DNA from: Nocardia anaemiae NBRC 100462
GTDB lineage: Bacteria > Actinomycetota > Actinomycetes > Mycobacteriales > Mycobacteriaceae
Direction: 5' to 3'
NCBI RefSeq assembly: GCF_001612725.1
Contig: NZ_BDAZ01000074.1
Span: forward strand, 1 to 54,066
Length of the DNA: 54,066 bases
Part shown: positions 17,037 to 24,876 of the stretch, piece by piece
How positions within the stretch are numbered: position 1 is the stretch's first letter
Layout of the letters: each line of letters begins with the position of its first letter
Notes under the pieces: model-generated
Seen by the model: the letters and a program-made list of their open reading frames with translations, nothing else
Databases searched by the model: none
Told to the model about the DNA's origin: nothing
Made by a program: the position numbers and the translations under genes

Positions 17037-17423
17037 ATGACCGTCGACACCACCGACTGGACCATGATCAGCGATATCACCCCCGAGTCGGCATACCGCC
17101 AGATCGGGTCGGGGGCCGCGGTCTGGCGACTGAGCTGGCTACCCGATCGGCCGCTGACCCGCGAACAGGCACTCGCGGGCATGGAACTCGACGAGATCCT
17201 CAGCGATCCGGATATCGTGCACGATCGCCACGCCCACGCCGATGCGGCCATTCTGGCCGGACGTGTCGGCATCATCTGGGAGCAGGCGGTGATCCTGCTG
17301 TCGAAGCGGGTGTTGGCCCGACTACGTCAGCGTTCCAACGGGATTCAGGACGACCCGGTGGACGGTGAATCCACCGAACGCTCCCCGATGTCGCCGCACG
17401 GGACACCATGGGTGTTCCGATAG
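17037..17423 (+). CDS. Small WRLSWLP-type actinobacterial protein, copy 2
   Basis: The ATG at 17037 follows GGAGG and lies 55 nt after copy 1. The 128-residue protein repeats the core of copy 1 (VWRLSWLPDRPLTREQALAG, LDEILSDPDIVHDRHAHADA, then VGIIWEQAVILLSKRVLARL) and adds a polar C-terminal tail of about 30 residues. The close spacing suggests co-transcription. The duplication parallels the partial copies of ribA and pfkB on either side, so this short region seems prone to duplication. Function unknown. Confidence 0.7.
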   Translation: MTVDTTDWTMISDITPESAYRQIGSGAAVWRLSWLPDRPLTREQALAGMELDEILSDPDIVHDRHAHADAAILAGRVGIIWEQAVILLSKRVLARLRQRSNGIQDDPVDGESTERSPMSPHGTPWVFR

Positions 17424-17461
17424 CGTGCGGCATCGGGCGCCGGGAGGGGAGGCGGTCGATG

Positions 17462-17722
17462 TCATCGCGGCGCGGGATGCCGGGCCACGATCTGATCGAT
17501 CGCGGCGGCGCTCGGCATACCGTCCGGTACCGGCCCGTCCACCGAGGTGGATGCCATCGCGGCGGTTGCCCAGTAGTAGGCCCGGGGCGGTGGCGTGACG
17601 CTTGGTCGCCAACAGCCGATACGCCAGCGCGACACCGAACGCGGCGCCACCACCAGGTGAATCCCCTTGTCGCGCTGCTGGATTCGCGGGCAGGTCGAGG
17701 TCGACCAGGTCGGATCGGCCGC
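17462..17722 (-). pseudogene. Truncated, frameshifted second pfkB-like gene
   Basis: The minus strand encodes SDLVDLDLPANPAAR, then GDSPGGGAAFGVALAYRLLA, matching the C-terminal ADSPGAAAAFSAALARKLV of the full PfkB-like gene. After APG the frame shifts by one and continues RAYYWATAAMASTSVDGPVP and DGMPSAAAIDQIVARH to TGA at 17462. The complete gene has RWATAAMVATQSFGDVPDAM at that place. Upstream homology stops near 17722. It keeps the same loss of the catalytic Asp seen in the intact paralogue. It borders the 3' end of pyrD. Confidence 0.7.
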
Positions 17723-17741
17723 GCGAAACGACCGGTCGGAA

Positions 17742-18818
17742 TCAGGTATGTGCCACGTGCTCCGCGCCGACCGCCTCGGCAATCGAGTGGTAACCGGCCT
17801 CGCGCAGCCGCTGGGCGATCCCGCGGTGGATCTCGCGCATCCAGAACGGGCCGCCATAGATGAAACCGGTGTAGCCCTGCAGCAGGGTCGCCCCGGCCAG
17901 GATGCGCTCCCATGCCTGGTCGGCGGTTTCGATGCCACCGACCGAGATCAGCACCAGGCGGTCGCCGACGCGGCGGTAGAGCCGACGCAGCACTTCCAGG
18001 GAACGCTCGGCGACTGGGGGCCCGGACAGCCCGCCCGCGCCCATGGCCGCGACCTCGGCGGCGTCGGTGCGCAGGCCGTCGCGGCGGATGGTGGTGTTGG
18101 TGGCGACGATCCCGGCCAGGCCGAGTTCGACCGCGAGGTCGGCGACGGCGTCGACATCGTCGTCGGACAGGTCGGGGGCGATTTTCACCAGCACCGGGGC
18201 CTCGACGCTGTCCAGCACGGCCTGCAGGACCGGGCGCAGCGATTCGACGGCCTGCAGATCCCGCAGGCCAGGGGTGTTGGGGGAGCTGACATTGACGACG
18301 ACGAAGTCGGCCAGCGGCCCGAGCAGCGATGCGCTCACCGCGTAATCGGCCGCGGCGTCGGCAGGTTCGACGATTTTCGTTTTACCGATGTTCGCGCCGA
18401 TCGGGACCCCGCCGCGGCGGTTGCGCAGATGCTCGGCCGCTGCGGCGGCGCCGTGGTTGTTGAACCCCATCCGGTTGATCAGGCCGTGGTCGGCGGGAAG
18501 CCGGAACAGCCGCGGCGCGGGATTGCCTGGTTGGGCCTGCGCGGTAACGGTGCCGATCTCGGCGAATCCGAATCCCAGTGGCGCCCAAGCGTTCACACCG
18601 TCGGCGTTCTTGTCGAAACCGGCGGCCAGCCCGAGCGGTGCGGGAAAGTCGATGCCGAAGGCGTGGTTGCGCAGGATCGGATCGTCGGTGGTCAGCACCT
18701 TGGTCATCGCCCAGCGCGACGGCGCGAACCGGGCGGCCAGCCGCATGAGCGTGAACGCCAGATGGTGGATGCGTTCGGGCGGCAGCAGGAACATCAGGCG
18801 CAGCAGCAGTGAATACAT
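17742..18818 (-). CDS. pyrD: Dihydroorotate dehydrogenase (quinone), class 2
   Basis: The 358-residue protein is standard class 2 PyrD length. The N-terminal 40 residues form the amphipathic quinone and membrane contact (LLRLMFLLPPERIHHLAF). FMN and orotate motifs follow: PLGLAAGFDKNADG, RLFRLPADHGLINRMGFNN, IGANIGKTK, FVVVNVSSPNTPGLRDLQ (with the catalytic Ser) and GGIETADQAWERILAGATLLQGYTG. It oxidises dihydroorotate to orotate in pyrimidine synthesis, passing electrons to menaquinone. It is the last gene of a three-gene unit, 4 nt after the DUF5703 gene. Confident. Confidence 0.97.
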   Translation of the reverse strand: MYSLLLRLMFLLPPERIHHLAFTLMRLAARFAPSRWAMTKVLTTDDPILRNHAFGIDFPAPLGLAAGFDKNADGVNAWAPLGFGFAEIGTVTAQAQPGNPAPRLFRLPADHGLINRMGFNNHGAAAAAEHLRNRRGGVPIGANIGKTKIVEPADAAADYAVSASLLGPLADFVVVNVSSPNTPGLRDLQAVESLRPVLQAVLDSVEAPVLVKIAPDLSDDDVDAVADLAVELGLAGIVATNTTIRRDGLRTDAAEVAAMGAGGLSGPPVAERSLEVLRRLYRRVGDRLVLISVGGIETADQAWERILAGATLLQGYTGFIYGGPFWMREIHRGIAQRLREAGYHSIAEAVGAEHVAHT

Positions 18819-18822
18819 GGCC

Positions 18823-19071
18823 TCACATTCCCGGTTCGGGCTGGGGTAGTAGTGCGGTTTTTCGGCGCCGCAGCAGCACCCGCCTGCTGCCGTCGGTGTA
18901 GGCGCGGACCCGCGACAGTTCCCAGCCGCCGAATTCGGCTTGGATGGCCAGCCGCATCGACGCCGTCACCCGGGTCACCTCCGGTGGCAGCCGCAGCGGC
19001 ACGTATTCATAGTCGTCACTGGTGGTTTCCCAGCTCGCCGGTAGCGCTGCGCGTGATTGTGGCGCCATCAC
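18823..19071 (-). CDS. DUF5703-family small protein
   Basis: The 82-residue protein carries the family pattern: DYEYVPLRLPPEVTRVTASM, then LAIQAEFGGWELSRVRAYTD and GSRRVLLRRR. DUF5703 proteins are common next to pyrD and uppP in mycobacteria and nocardiae (recalled) and have no known function; the compact basic fold could be nucleic-acid- or ligand-binding. The start overlaps the lipoprotein stop by 4 nt and the stop lies 4 nt before pyrD, so it is surely co-transcribed and probably coupled with both. Confidence 0.88.
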   Translation of the reverse strand: MMAPQSRAALPASWETTSDDYEYVPLRLPPEVTRVTASMRLAIQAEFGGWELSRVRAYTDGSRRVLLRRRKTALLPQPEPGM

Positions 19072-20126
19072 TGCCCTTTCTTCCGCTGGTCCGCGCGGAT
19101 CCGTTGCAGACCGTCTCCGGTCGCGGAACCGACGAACAGGTCACCGGTGCGCTCGTCGATGGTCACCGAGTTCGGCTGGCGAACCGTCGGATAACGACCC
19201 ACCTCTTTCGGTATACCCGTCGACAGGTCGAATCCGACGACTTCGTTGCTCTGCGTACACGTCACCCACACGGTGTCGGACCGCTGGTCGTAGGCAAGCG
19301 CGTAAGGCGACGATCCTACCGGGAATCGCTGCCGCAGTACGAGCGGTCCGGCGGTGTAGACCAGCAGTTCGTCACCGGCGGTATCGGTGACGGTGATGCG
19401 GCCGAACGGGTCGGTGATCAGGTTGGTCGCGCCGTCACCCGCGCGCAGTGCCAGCCCGAGGCGGTCTTTGCCGAGGTCGAGCTGGGTGAGCGAGGTCTGG
19501 CGGCGGTCCAGGACCGAGACATGGTCGCCGGTGAGGGCGAGTGCGTCGGCGGAGGCGAGCCCGGAAATGGTGTCGGTGACCTTGCCCTCGGGCGACATCT
19601 CGCGCACCTTGCCGTCGGCGGTGCCGACGAACAAGGTGCCGTCGTCTCGGTAGCGCACAGATCTGGCATCGCCGTCGACCGGCAGCTCGGTGGTGACGCC
19701 GGAGGTGATGTCGACGCGCATGATCCGGTGGTCGCCGGGAATCAGCACTTCCCCCGGCTTGCCCTGCGCCAAGCCGACACCGTGGGCGGGCAGCATCAGG
19801 GTGCGCATCTGCGGGTCCGGTACGCCGTTGGGACCGACGCGGGTGAGCGTGGCGGGGTCGATGACGAACACCATGGTGCTCGTGTCGCGGCTCGCTTCCA
19901 GCGCGACCAACTGTCCCGTGCTCGCCTCGGCGAACAGTGCGCTGACCGGGTTGTCGAGCCCCAAGACATCCCCGGCCGGTTGCACACTCCGCTCGGGTGC
20001 GAGCGCGGCGGTGGCGGCGGGTCGCGTCTGCAGCTTGTCGCTATCGGAGTCGGAGGAGCATCCGGCCAGCAGCGCCAGCACCGCCACACCCGCGAGCGCC
20101 GCGGGCAGCGAACCATAGGGGCGCAT
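19068..20126 (-). CDS. Beta-propeller lipoprotein (LppL-like)
   Basis: The 352-residue protein starts with a lipoprotein signal: RPYGSLPAALAGVAVLALLAGC has the lipobox LAGC with Cys at residue 22. The mature part has repeated short blades ending in GTLFVGTADGKVREM, VSVLDRRQTSLTQLDLG and DTVWVTCTQSNEVVGFDL, consistent with a six- or seven-bladed propeller of YncE/strictosidine-synthase type. It would be anchored outside the cytoplasmic membrane. The neighbourhood matches mycobacterial lppL next to pyrD. Ligand unknown. It overlaps the DUF5703 gene by 4 nt. Confidence 0.85.
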   Translation of the reverse strand: MRPYGSLPAALAGVAVLALLAGCSSDSDSDKLQTRPAATAALAPERSVQPAGDVLGLDNPVSALFAEASTGQLVALEASRDTSTMVFVIDPATLTRVGPNGVPDPQMRTLMLPAHGVGLAQGKPGEVLIPGDHRIMRVDITSGVTTELPVDGDARSVRYRDDGTLFVGTADGKVREMSPEGKVTDTISGLASADALALTGDHVSVLDRRQTSLTQLDLGKDRLGLALRAGDGATNLITDPFGRITVTDTAGDELLVYTAGPLVLRQRFPVGSSPYALAYDQRSDTVWVTCTQSNEVVGFDLSTGIPKEVGRYPTVRQPNSVTIDERTGDLFVGSATGDGLQRIRADQRKKGQ

Positions 20127-20280
20127 CCACCGAACTCCTTACTACGACAAATCATCGGCTACCGCACCATCTGACCATGATGGCGCACCTGACCGGCGTA
20201 CCGGGGTGGTCGCTGGCGGAGAATGTCGGTGATGGGGGTTACGGTTGAGTTGAATCAATGTCCAATTCAGGGAGATCCGG

Positions 20281-20637
20281 GTGAAAGCCGACCATCCATC
20301 GGGATTTGCCATCGATGACATAACCGTTGGTCCGTTTGCTCACGGATTCGGCACCACGGCCGATGGCAGGCCCTACGCCTTCCGCACGGTGCGCTCCACG
20401 GTGGAGTTGGAGATCTATCGCGCCGATCTCGACAGCGATGTGCCGGGACCGGAGGACGTGGTCGCCGTCGCGCAGGCCCGCGCCACCGATATCGACCTCG
20501 ACGACGAACGCAGCGTCGTGGCGCTGGTGCGCGACATGATCCCGGATGCGATACCGGTCGAGCGGGCCCCGGATCGGGACATGACCACCGTGCGGGCCCT
20601 GCTCGGCCGCATCAGTTCGGTTATTGATGGTATGTAG
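20281..20637 (+). CDS. Hypothetical protein heading the MMPL operon
   Basis: It starts with GTG at 20281, preceded by GGGAGAT. The 118-residue product has a small beta-rich N-terminal part (FAIDDITVGPFAHGFGTTAD, YAFRTVRSTVELEIYR) and an acidic helical C-terminal half. No signal sequence is seen, so it is probably cytoplasmic. No family is recognised. Its stop abuts the ATG of the lipoprotein gene, implying co-translation with the lipoprotein and MMPL genes. Confidence 0.65.
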   Translation: MKADHPSGFAIDDITVGPFAHGFGTTADGRPYAFRTVRSTVELEIYRADLDSDVPGPEDVVAVAQARATDIDLDDERSVVALVRDMIPDAIPVERAPDRDMTTVRALLGRISSVIDGM

Positions 20638-21171
20638 ATGGTGATGCCAACCACACGATTCGTCCGTTCCGCGCTGACCGCGGCCACCCTCGTCGCGGTG
20701 GCCGCGGCGTGCAGCACCGGACCGGACGAGGCCTCGGTCGACGCCGCGCGTTCCTCGGCCAATGCCTCGCTGTCGTCCTCGATCGCGACCTCATCGAGCG
20801 CCGCGCACCGTCCGCTGCCAACCGCCGCCGAATTGGACGCGCAGATCAAACGCGCCCTGGATCCGGCGCTGCCCGACTCCGAACGCACCGACCTCATCGA
20901 GGACGGCGAGGCCTTCCGCGATGCCATCCCGGATATGTACAAGGCGCTGCAGGACAATCCGCGCGCCATCTACGGCGTCACCGATCCGGTCTTCGACAAC
21001 CGTGACGGCACGCTGACCGCGACCATGCGGCTGGACAAGGACGGCACCGGCACCGCGGTCCGCACCACTGTCGTGCATTTCGTGCTGCTCGACGGCAAGT
21101 GGAAGATCTCGCGCACCGACCTGTGTGGGATTCTGCGCTCGGCCGATTACCGCACCGCGGCCTGCGGCTAG
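20638..21171 (+). CDS. MTB12-like lipoprotein
   Basis: The 177-residue protein has a signal peptide ending in VAVAAAC with the lipobox Cys at residue 25, then a Ser/Ala-rich linker. The folded part reads LDAQIKRALDPALPDSERTD, AIYGVTDPVFDNRDGTLTAT and VVHFVLLDGKWKISRTDLCG, which follows the pattern of the low-molecular-weight MTB12/CFP-2 family in mycobacteria. It abuts genes on both sides with no spacer, so it is produced with the MMPL protein and may be its extracytoplasmic partner (inference). Confidence 0.75.
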   Translation: MVMPTTRFVRSALTAATLVAVAAACSTGPDEASVDAARSSANASLSSSIATSSSAAHRPLPTAAELDAQIKRALDPALPDSERTDLIEDGEAFRDAIPDMYKALQDNPRAIYGVTDPVFDNRDGTLTATMRLDKDGTGTAVRTTVVHFVLLDGKWKISRTDLCGILRSADYRTAACG

Positions 21172-23265
21172 ATGATCGAATCCGGTTCGCTGCGGTGGGG
21201 TCGTCTCATCCACCGCCACCGCTATCTGGTGCTGGGAATCGCGATTGTCGCGGTGCTGCTCTCGGGCTGGTACGGCCGAGATCTGGCGGGCCGGTTGACT
21301 CAGGAGGGCTGGTTCGACGAGAGCAGTGAATCGGTGGCCGCCGCCAAGATCGCCGATGCCACCTTCGGCCGCGACACCGACAGCGACATCATCCTGCTCT
21401 ACACCGCCCCCGATGGGATGACCGTCGACGATCCGAGCGTGCGTGCGGCAGTGACGAGTTCGCTGAAGCAACTGCTGGCTCGACACCCCGACCGGGTCCT
21501 GAAGATCGACAGCTACTGGGACAGCCCCTTTGCCGCGCAGGCCACCGATGCCTCGCACACCCATGCCTTCGCCAGCGTCGGATTGCGCGGGGAGGGCACC
21601 GCGACGGTCGAGAACTACACCGCGATCAAGGGTGAGCTGGGTGCCGGGCGCGCGGGCGCTGGACCCGGCGGCACCACGGTGCAGTTGGCCGGGCTGCAGC
21701 CGATTGTCGAGGGCATCAATCAGGGCATGCAGGACGATATTCGCCGGGCCGAGATCATCGCGCTGCCGATCGTGGCGATCCTGCTGTATTTCGTTTTCGG
21801 CGGGGTGATCGGGGCGTTGCTGCCGGTGCTGATCGGTGGGATGACGGTGCTCGGCACCCAGGGCACCATCCGGATGCTCACCGATCACATCCAGGTGAAC
21901 GTCTTCGCCAGTGCGGTGGTCACTTTGGTGAGTCTGGGGTTGGCGATCGACTACGGACTGTTCACCGTGACCCGGTTCCGCGAGGAGTTGGCCGCCGGGC
22001 ACAGTGTGGAGGATGCGACGGCACGCACCGTCGCCACCGCCGGGCGCACCGTGTTGTTCTCGGCGGCGATCATCGCGATCAGTCTGGCGGCGTTGTTCAT
22101 CTTCCCGAACGGGGTGCTGCGGTCGGTGCCCTATGGCGGCATCAGTTCGGTGCTGCTCGCCGCGTTGCTGTCGGTGACGGCGCTGCCCGCGGTGCTCAGC
22201 ATTGTCGGGCGGCGAATCGACCTGTGGGGGTGGCATCGGTTCTCGCGCAGCAAAACCGAGGCGCAGATCGACGCCGGATTCTTCTCACGGCTGGCGAGGC
22301 GGGCGATGCGGCGACCGTGGGCAGTGGTGGTGCCGATCGTGCTCGGGCTGCTCGCATTGATCATCCCGATTCGCAATATCGAATTCGGCGGGATCAGCGA
22401 GCGGTATCTGTCCGAGGACAATCCGGCACGGGTCGCGCAAGAGCGGTTCGACGCGTTGTTCCCGAGTTTCCGTACCGAGCCGATCAAACTGGTCGTGGTG
22501 GGCGCGAATCCGCAGCAGCTCAGCGATATTCGCTATGAGGCGAGCCGGGTTCCCGGTCTGACCGGGCGTTTCGAACCCGGTGCGCCGACCAAGGACGGGA
22601 TCAATGTGCTCAACGCCGGTCTCACCGACAAGAGCAATGCGGACGCGGTGATCGATGCGCTGCGGGCGATTCCGGAACCCCCCGGGGTCGACATCATGGT
22701 GACCGGGGTGCCCGCGCTCGAGCGCGACAGCATCAACGGGTTGCTCGTGCGACTGCCATTGCTGGTCGGTCTCCTGGCGGCCGCGGCATTGGTGATGCTG
22801 TATCTGGCATTTCGTTCGATCGTATTGGCGCTCAAGGCCGTTTTGATGAGCGCGCTGAGTCTGGCGTCCACACTGGGTGTGCTCACCTGGGTGTTCGTCG
22901 AGGGCCACGGGGCCGGGATCTTCAGCTTCACGCCGGGGCCGCTGATGTTCGCGGTGCTGGCGCTCATCGTGACGGTGGTATTCGGGCTGTCCACCGACTA
23001 TGAGGTGTTCCTGCTGTCACGGATGGCCGAGGCGCGCGCCGACGGCGCGTCGCCGCCGGAAGCGATCCGATACGGCATCGCCCACACCGGCGGCGTAATC
23101 ACTTCTGCCGCAGCCATTCTCATCGTGGTGACCGGCGCGTTCGGGTTCTCCGATCTGGTGTTGATGAAGTACATCGCCTACGGCATGATCGCGGCGCTGG
23201 TCCTGGACGCGTCGGTGGTCCGCATGCTGTTGACGCCCGCGGTGTTGAAGCTGATCTGGCGTTGA
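21172..23265 (+). CDS. MMPL-family RND transporter
   Basis: At 697 residues this is the compact MMPL/HpnN-like class. One transmembrane helix near the N-terminus (YLVLGIAIVAVLLSGWYG) precedes an extracytoplasmic loop, then a five-helix bundle containing SLGLAIDYGLFTVTRFREEL, the family's Asp-Tyr proton-relay motif. The pattern repeats in the second half, with FGLSTDYEVFLLSRMAEARA. Both DYG/DYE motifs are intact. Such transporters export lipids or small hydrophobic compounds using proton motive force. It is the third gene of an operon with an MTB12-like lipoprotein; substrate unknown. Confidence 0.93.
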   Translation: MIESGSLRWGRLIHRHRYLVLGIAIVAVLLSGWYGRDLAGRLTQEGWFDESSESVAAAKIADATFGRDTDSDIILLYTAPDGMTVDDPSVRAAVTSSLKQLLARHPDRVLKIDSYWDSPFAAQATDASHTHAFASVGLRGEGTATVENYTAIKGELGAGRAGAGPGGTTVQLAGLQPIVEGINQGMQDDIRRAEIIALPIVAILLYFVFGGVIGALLPVLIGGMTVLGTQGTIRMLTDHIQVNVFASAVVTLVSLGLAIDYGLFTVTRFREELAAGHSVEDATARTVATAGRTVLFSAAIIAISLAALFIFPNGVLRSVPYGGISSVLLAALLSVTALPAVLSIVGRRIDLWGWHRFSRSKTEAQIDAGFFSRLARRAMRRPWAVVVPIVLGLLALIIPIRNIEFGGISERYLSEDNPARVAQERFDALFPSFRTEPIKLVVVGANPQQLSDIRYEASRVPGLTGRFEPGAPTKDGINVLNAGLTDKSNADAVIDALRAIPEPPGVDIMVTGVPALERDSINGLLVRLPLLVGLLAAAALVMLYLAFRSIVLALKAVLMSALSLASTLGVLTWVFVEGHGAGIFSFTPGPLMFAVLALIVTVVFGLSTDYEVFLLSRMAEARADGASPPEAIRYGIAHTGGVITSAAAILIVVTGAFGFSDLVLMKYIAYGMIAALVLDASVVRMLLTPAVLKLIWR

Positions 23266-23300
23266 GTGGGCCGCGCTGGGAGCCGGTGAGAGGATCGACA

Positions 23301-23651
23301 ATGACTGTGCTCAGGGGCGCGAACCTGGCGTTGATGTTTGTGCTGGAACTGGGTGTGCTTGCCGCAGTGGCGTTTTGGGGTTTCAGCTTGGATGCGAATC
23401 TCATCGTGCGCGTCATTGCCGGAATCGGCGCACCCGCGGCGTTCATCGTGGTGTGGGCACTGTTCGCCGCAGGCGGCGGCAAGAACGCGCGATACCCACT
23501 TACCGGACCGTGGCGGGCTCTGTTGGAAATCGCCTGGTTCGGCGGCGCTGCGGTGCTGATCGGACTTGCCTGCACGGCGGTGGCCGGGATCGTGTTCTTC
23601 CGGCTGTGGGCGGTCAACGCCGCGCTGCGGTTGCTGTGGCATCAGGGCTGA
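23301..23651 (+). CDS. DUF2568 (YrdB-like) membrane protein
   Basis: The ATG at 23301 is chosen over 23262, which reads through low-complexity codons. The 116-residue protein has four hydrophobic segments (ANLALMFVLELGVLAAVAFW, LIVRVIAGIGAPAAFIVVWA, LLEIAWFGGAAVLIGLAC and the last near the C-terminus) and GGGKNARYPLTGPWR in the central loop. This layout matches the YrdB/DUF2568 family of small integral membrane proteins of unknown function. It is 35 nt after the MMPL gene and likely co-transcribed. Confidence 0.82.
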   Translation: MTVLRGANLALMFVLELGVLAAVAFWGFSLDANLIVRVIAGIGAPAAFIVVWALFAAGGGKNARYPLTGPWRALLEIAWFGGAAVLIGLACTAVAGIVFFRLWAVNAALRLLWHQG

Positions 23652-23966
23652 GAGGTGTCGAATCATTCCGTGCCCTGGCTCCGACCTAACGCGAGATCGG
23701 GTTCGTGGACACCGACTAGTTCAGGCGGGCAACACCTTACGTCCCGGACTCCGGCGTCGATGGCGGTCAGTTTCGAGCAGCGGAGTTCAGCGACGAACGG
23801 GCAGGCACCTTTGGGCCCGGTCACAGGTCATCGGAAACTTCGTCCCGTGTTGGTGGACCGGGCATTGAACGGCTACTCGCGGACTTCGACCCGGTGGCAG
23901 TGATGCGGCTGCACTATCAATCGTTCGCGTACGGCAGCCCCGTTCCTGATCTGGTACGGCGACGGG
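23652..23966. other. Intergenic stretch with no supported gene
   Basis: Open frames here lack ribosome-binding sites and coding character. A short plus-strand run near 23870-23960 (LADFDPVAVMRLHYQSFAYG) reads more like protein than its surroundings, so it may be a gene remnant of unknown origin. It lies between the convergent DUF2568 and hmuV genes. I see no strong terminator hairpin. Confidence 0.4.
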
Positions 23967-24830
23967 TCAGCGGCGGACGGGCAGGACCAGCTGGGCGCCG
24001 GTTATCGGGTGGTCGAGGACTTCGACGGGATGTTGGTAGACGCGGGTGAGCAGTTCGGTGGTGAGGACTTCGCGGGGTGGGCCGTCGGCGGCGATGCGGC
24101 CTGATTCCAGGACGGCGACCCGGTCGGCGTAGGCGGCGGCTATGCCGAGGTCGTGCAGGACCACGACAACGGCGGCGCCCGCGGCGGCTCGGGCGGTGGC
24201 CAGGCGCAGCACCGCTTCTTGGTGGCCGAGGTCCAGGGCGGCGGTGGGTTCGTCCAGCAGCAGGGTTGCGGTGTCCTGGGCGAGCACGCGGGCCAGCGCG
24301 ACGCGGGCGCGTTCACCGCCGGAGAGCGTCGGAAATGGGCGGGCGGCAAGGTGTTCCACGTCGGCGGCGGTCATGGCGGCGGCGATCCGCTCGTCATCGA
24401 GGTCGCGCCGCTCGGTCCGCATCCACGGGGCGCGCCCCATGGCGACCACCTCGCGAGCGGTGAACGGGAATCCGACCGTGTGGCTCTGCGGCAAGACCGC
24501 CCGGCGTCGCGCCATATCCAAATGCGACCAATGGCCCAGCGTCCGACCGTCGAGTTCGATCGTGCCCTCGCTCGGCTCCAACTCACCCGCCAGCGCCGCC
24601 AACAGTGTCGACTTGCCCGCCCCGTTCGGCCCCACCAACGCCACGATCTCGCCCGCGACCACCTCGAAGTCGACGGCTTCCAGGACCCGGCGCGTATGTG
24701 CGCCCGAAGCGCCACGCCGGTCGATGCTCACCCCGCTGGCTCGAAGCGTCACCGCACCCCGTCTCGGCGGCACCGGCAATTCGTGCGTCCGTGCGAACAC
24801 CGAACTCAATCCCTCCAGCACTCCGCTCAC
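23967..24830 (-). CDS. hmuV: Haem ABC transporter ATP-binding protein
   Basis: A GTG at 24830 next to GGAGG is preferred; the open frame runs further up into hmuU. The roughly 287-residue ATPase has Walker A GPNGAGKSTLL, Q-loop LPQSHTVGFPFTAREVV, ABC signature LSGGERARVALARVLAQ, Walker B LLLDEPTAALD and the H-loop VLHDLG. The FTAREVVAMGRAPW segment and downstream position after a FecCD permease identify the HmuV/FecE class. It powers haem or ferric-chelate import through the permease. Last gene of the hmuTUV unit. Confidence 0.9.
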   Translation of the reverse strand: MSGVLEGLSSVFARTHELPVPPRRGAVTLRASGVSIDRRGASGAHTRRVLEAVDFEVVAGEIVALVGPNGAGKSTLLAALAGELEPSEGTIELDGRTLGHWSHLDMARRRAVLPQSHTVGFPFTAREVVAMGRAPWMRTERRDLDDERIAAAMTAADVEHLAARPFPTLSGGERARVALARVLAQDTATLLLDEPTAALDLGHQEAVLRLATARAAAGAAVVVVLHDLGIAAAYADRVAVLESGRIAADGPPREVLTTELLTRVYQHPVEVLDHPITGAQLVLPVRR

Positions 24831-24876
24831 ACCTCCGCCCCGCACAGATCGGTTGTGCCCCAGGCGATTTCGCCAC

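Noticed and set aside
23655..23966. Small plus-strand ORFs between DUF2568 and hmuV
   Set aside because: No start with a ribosome-binding site and no sustained protein-like sequence beyond about 25 residues.
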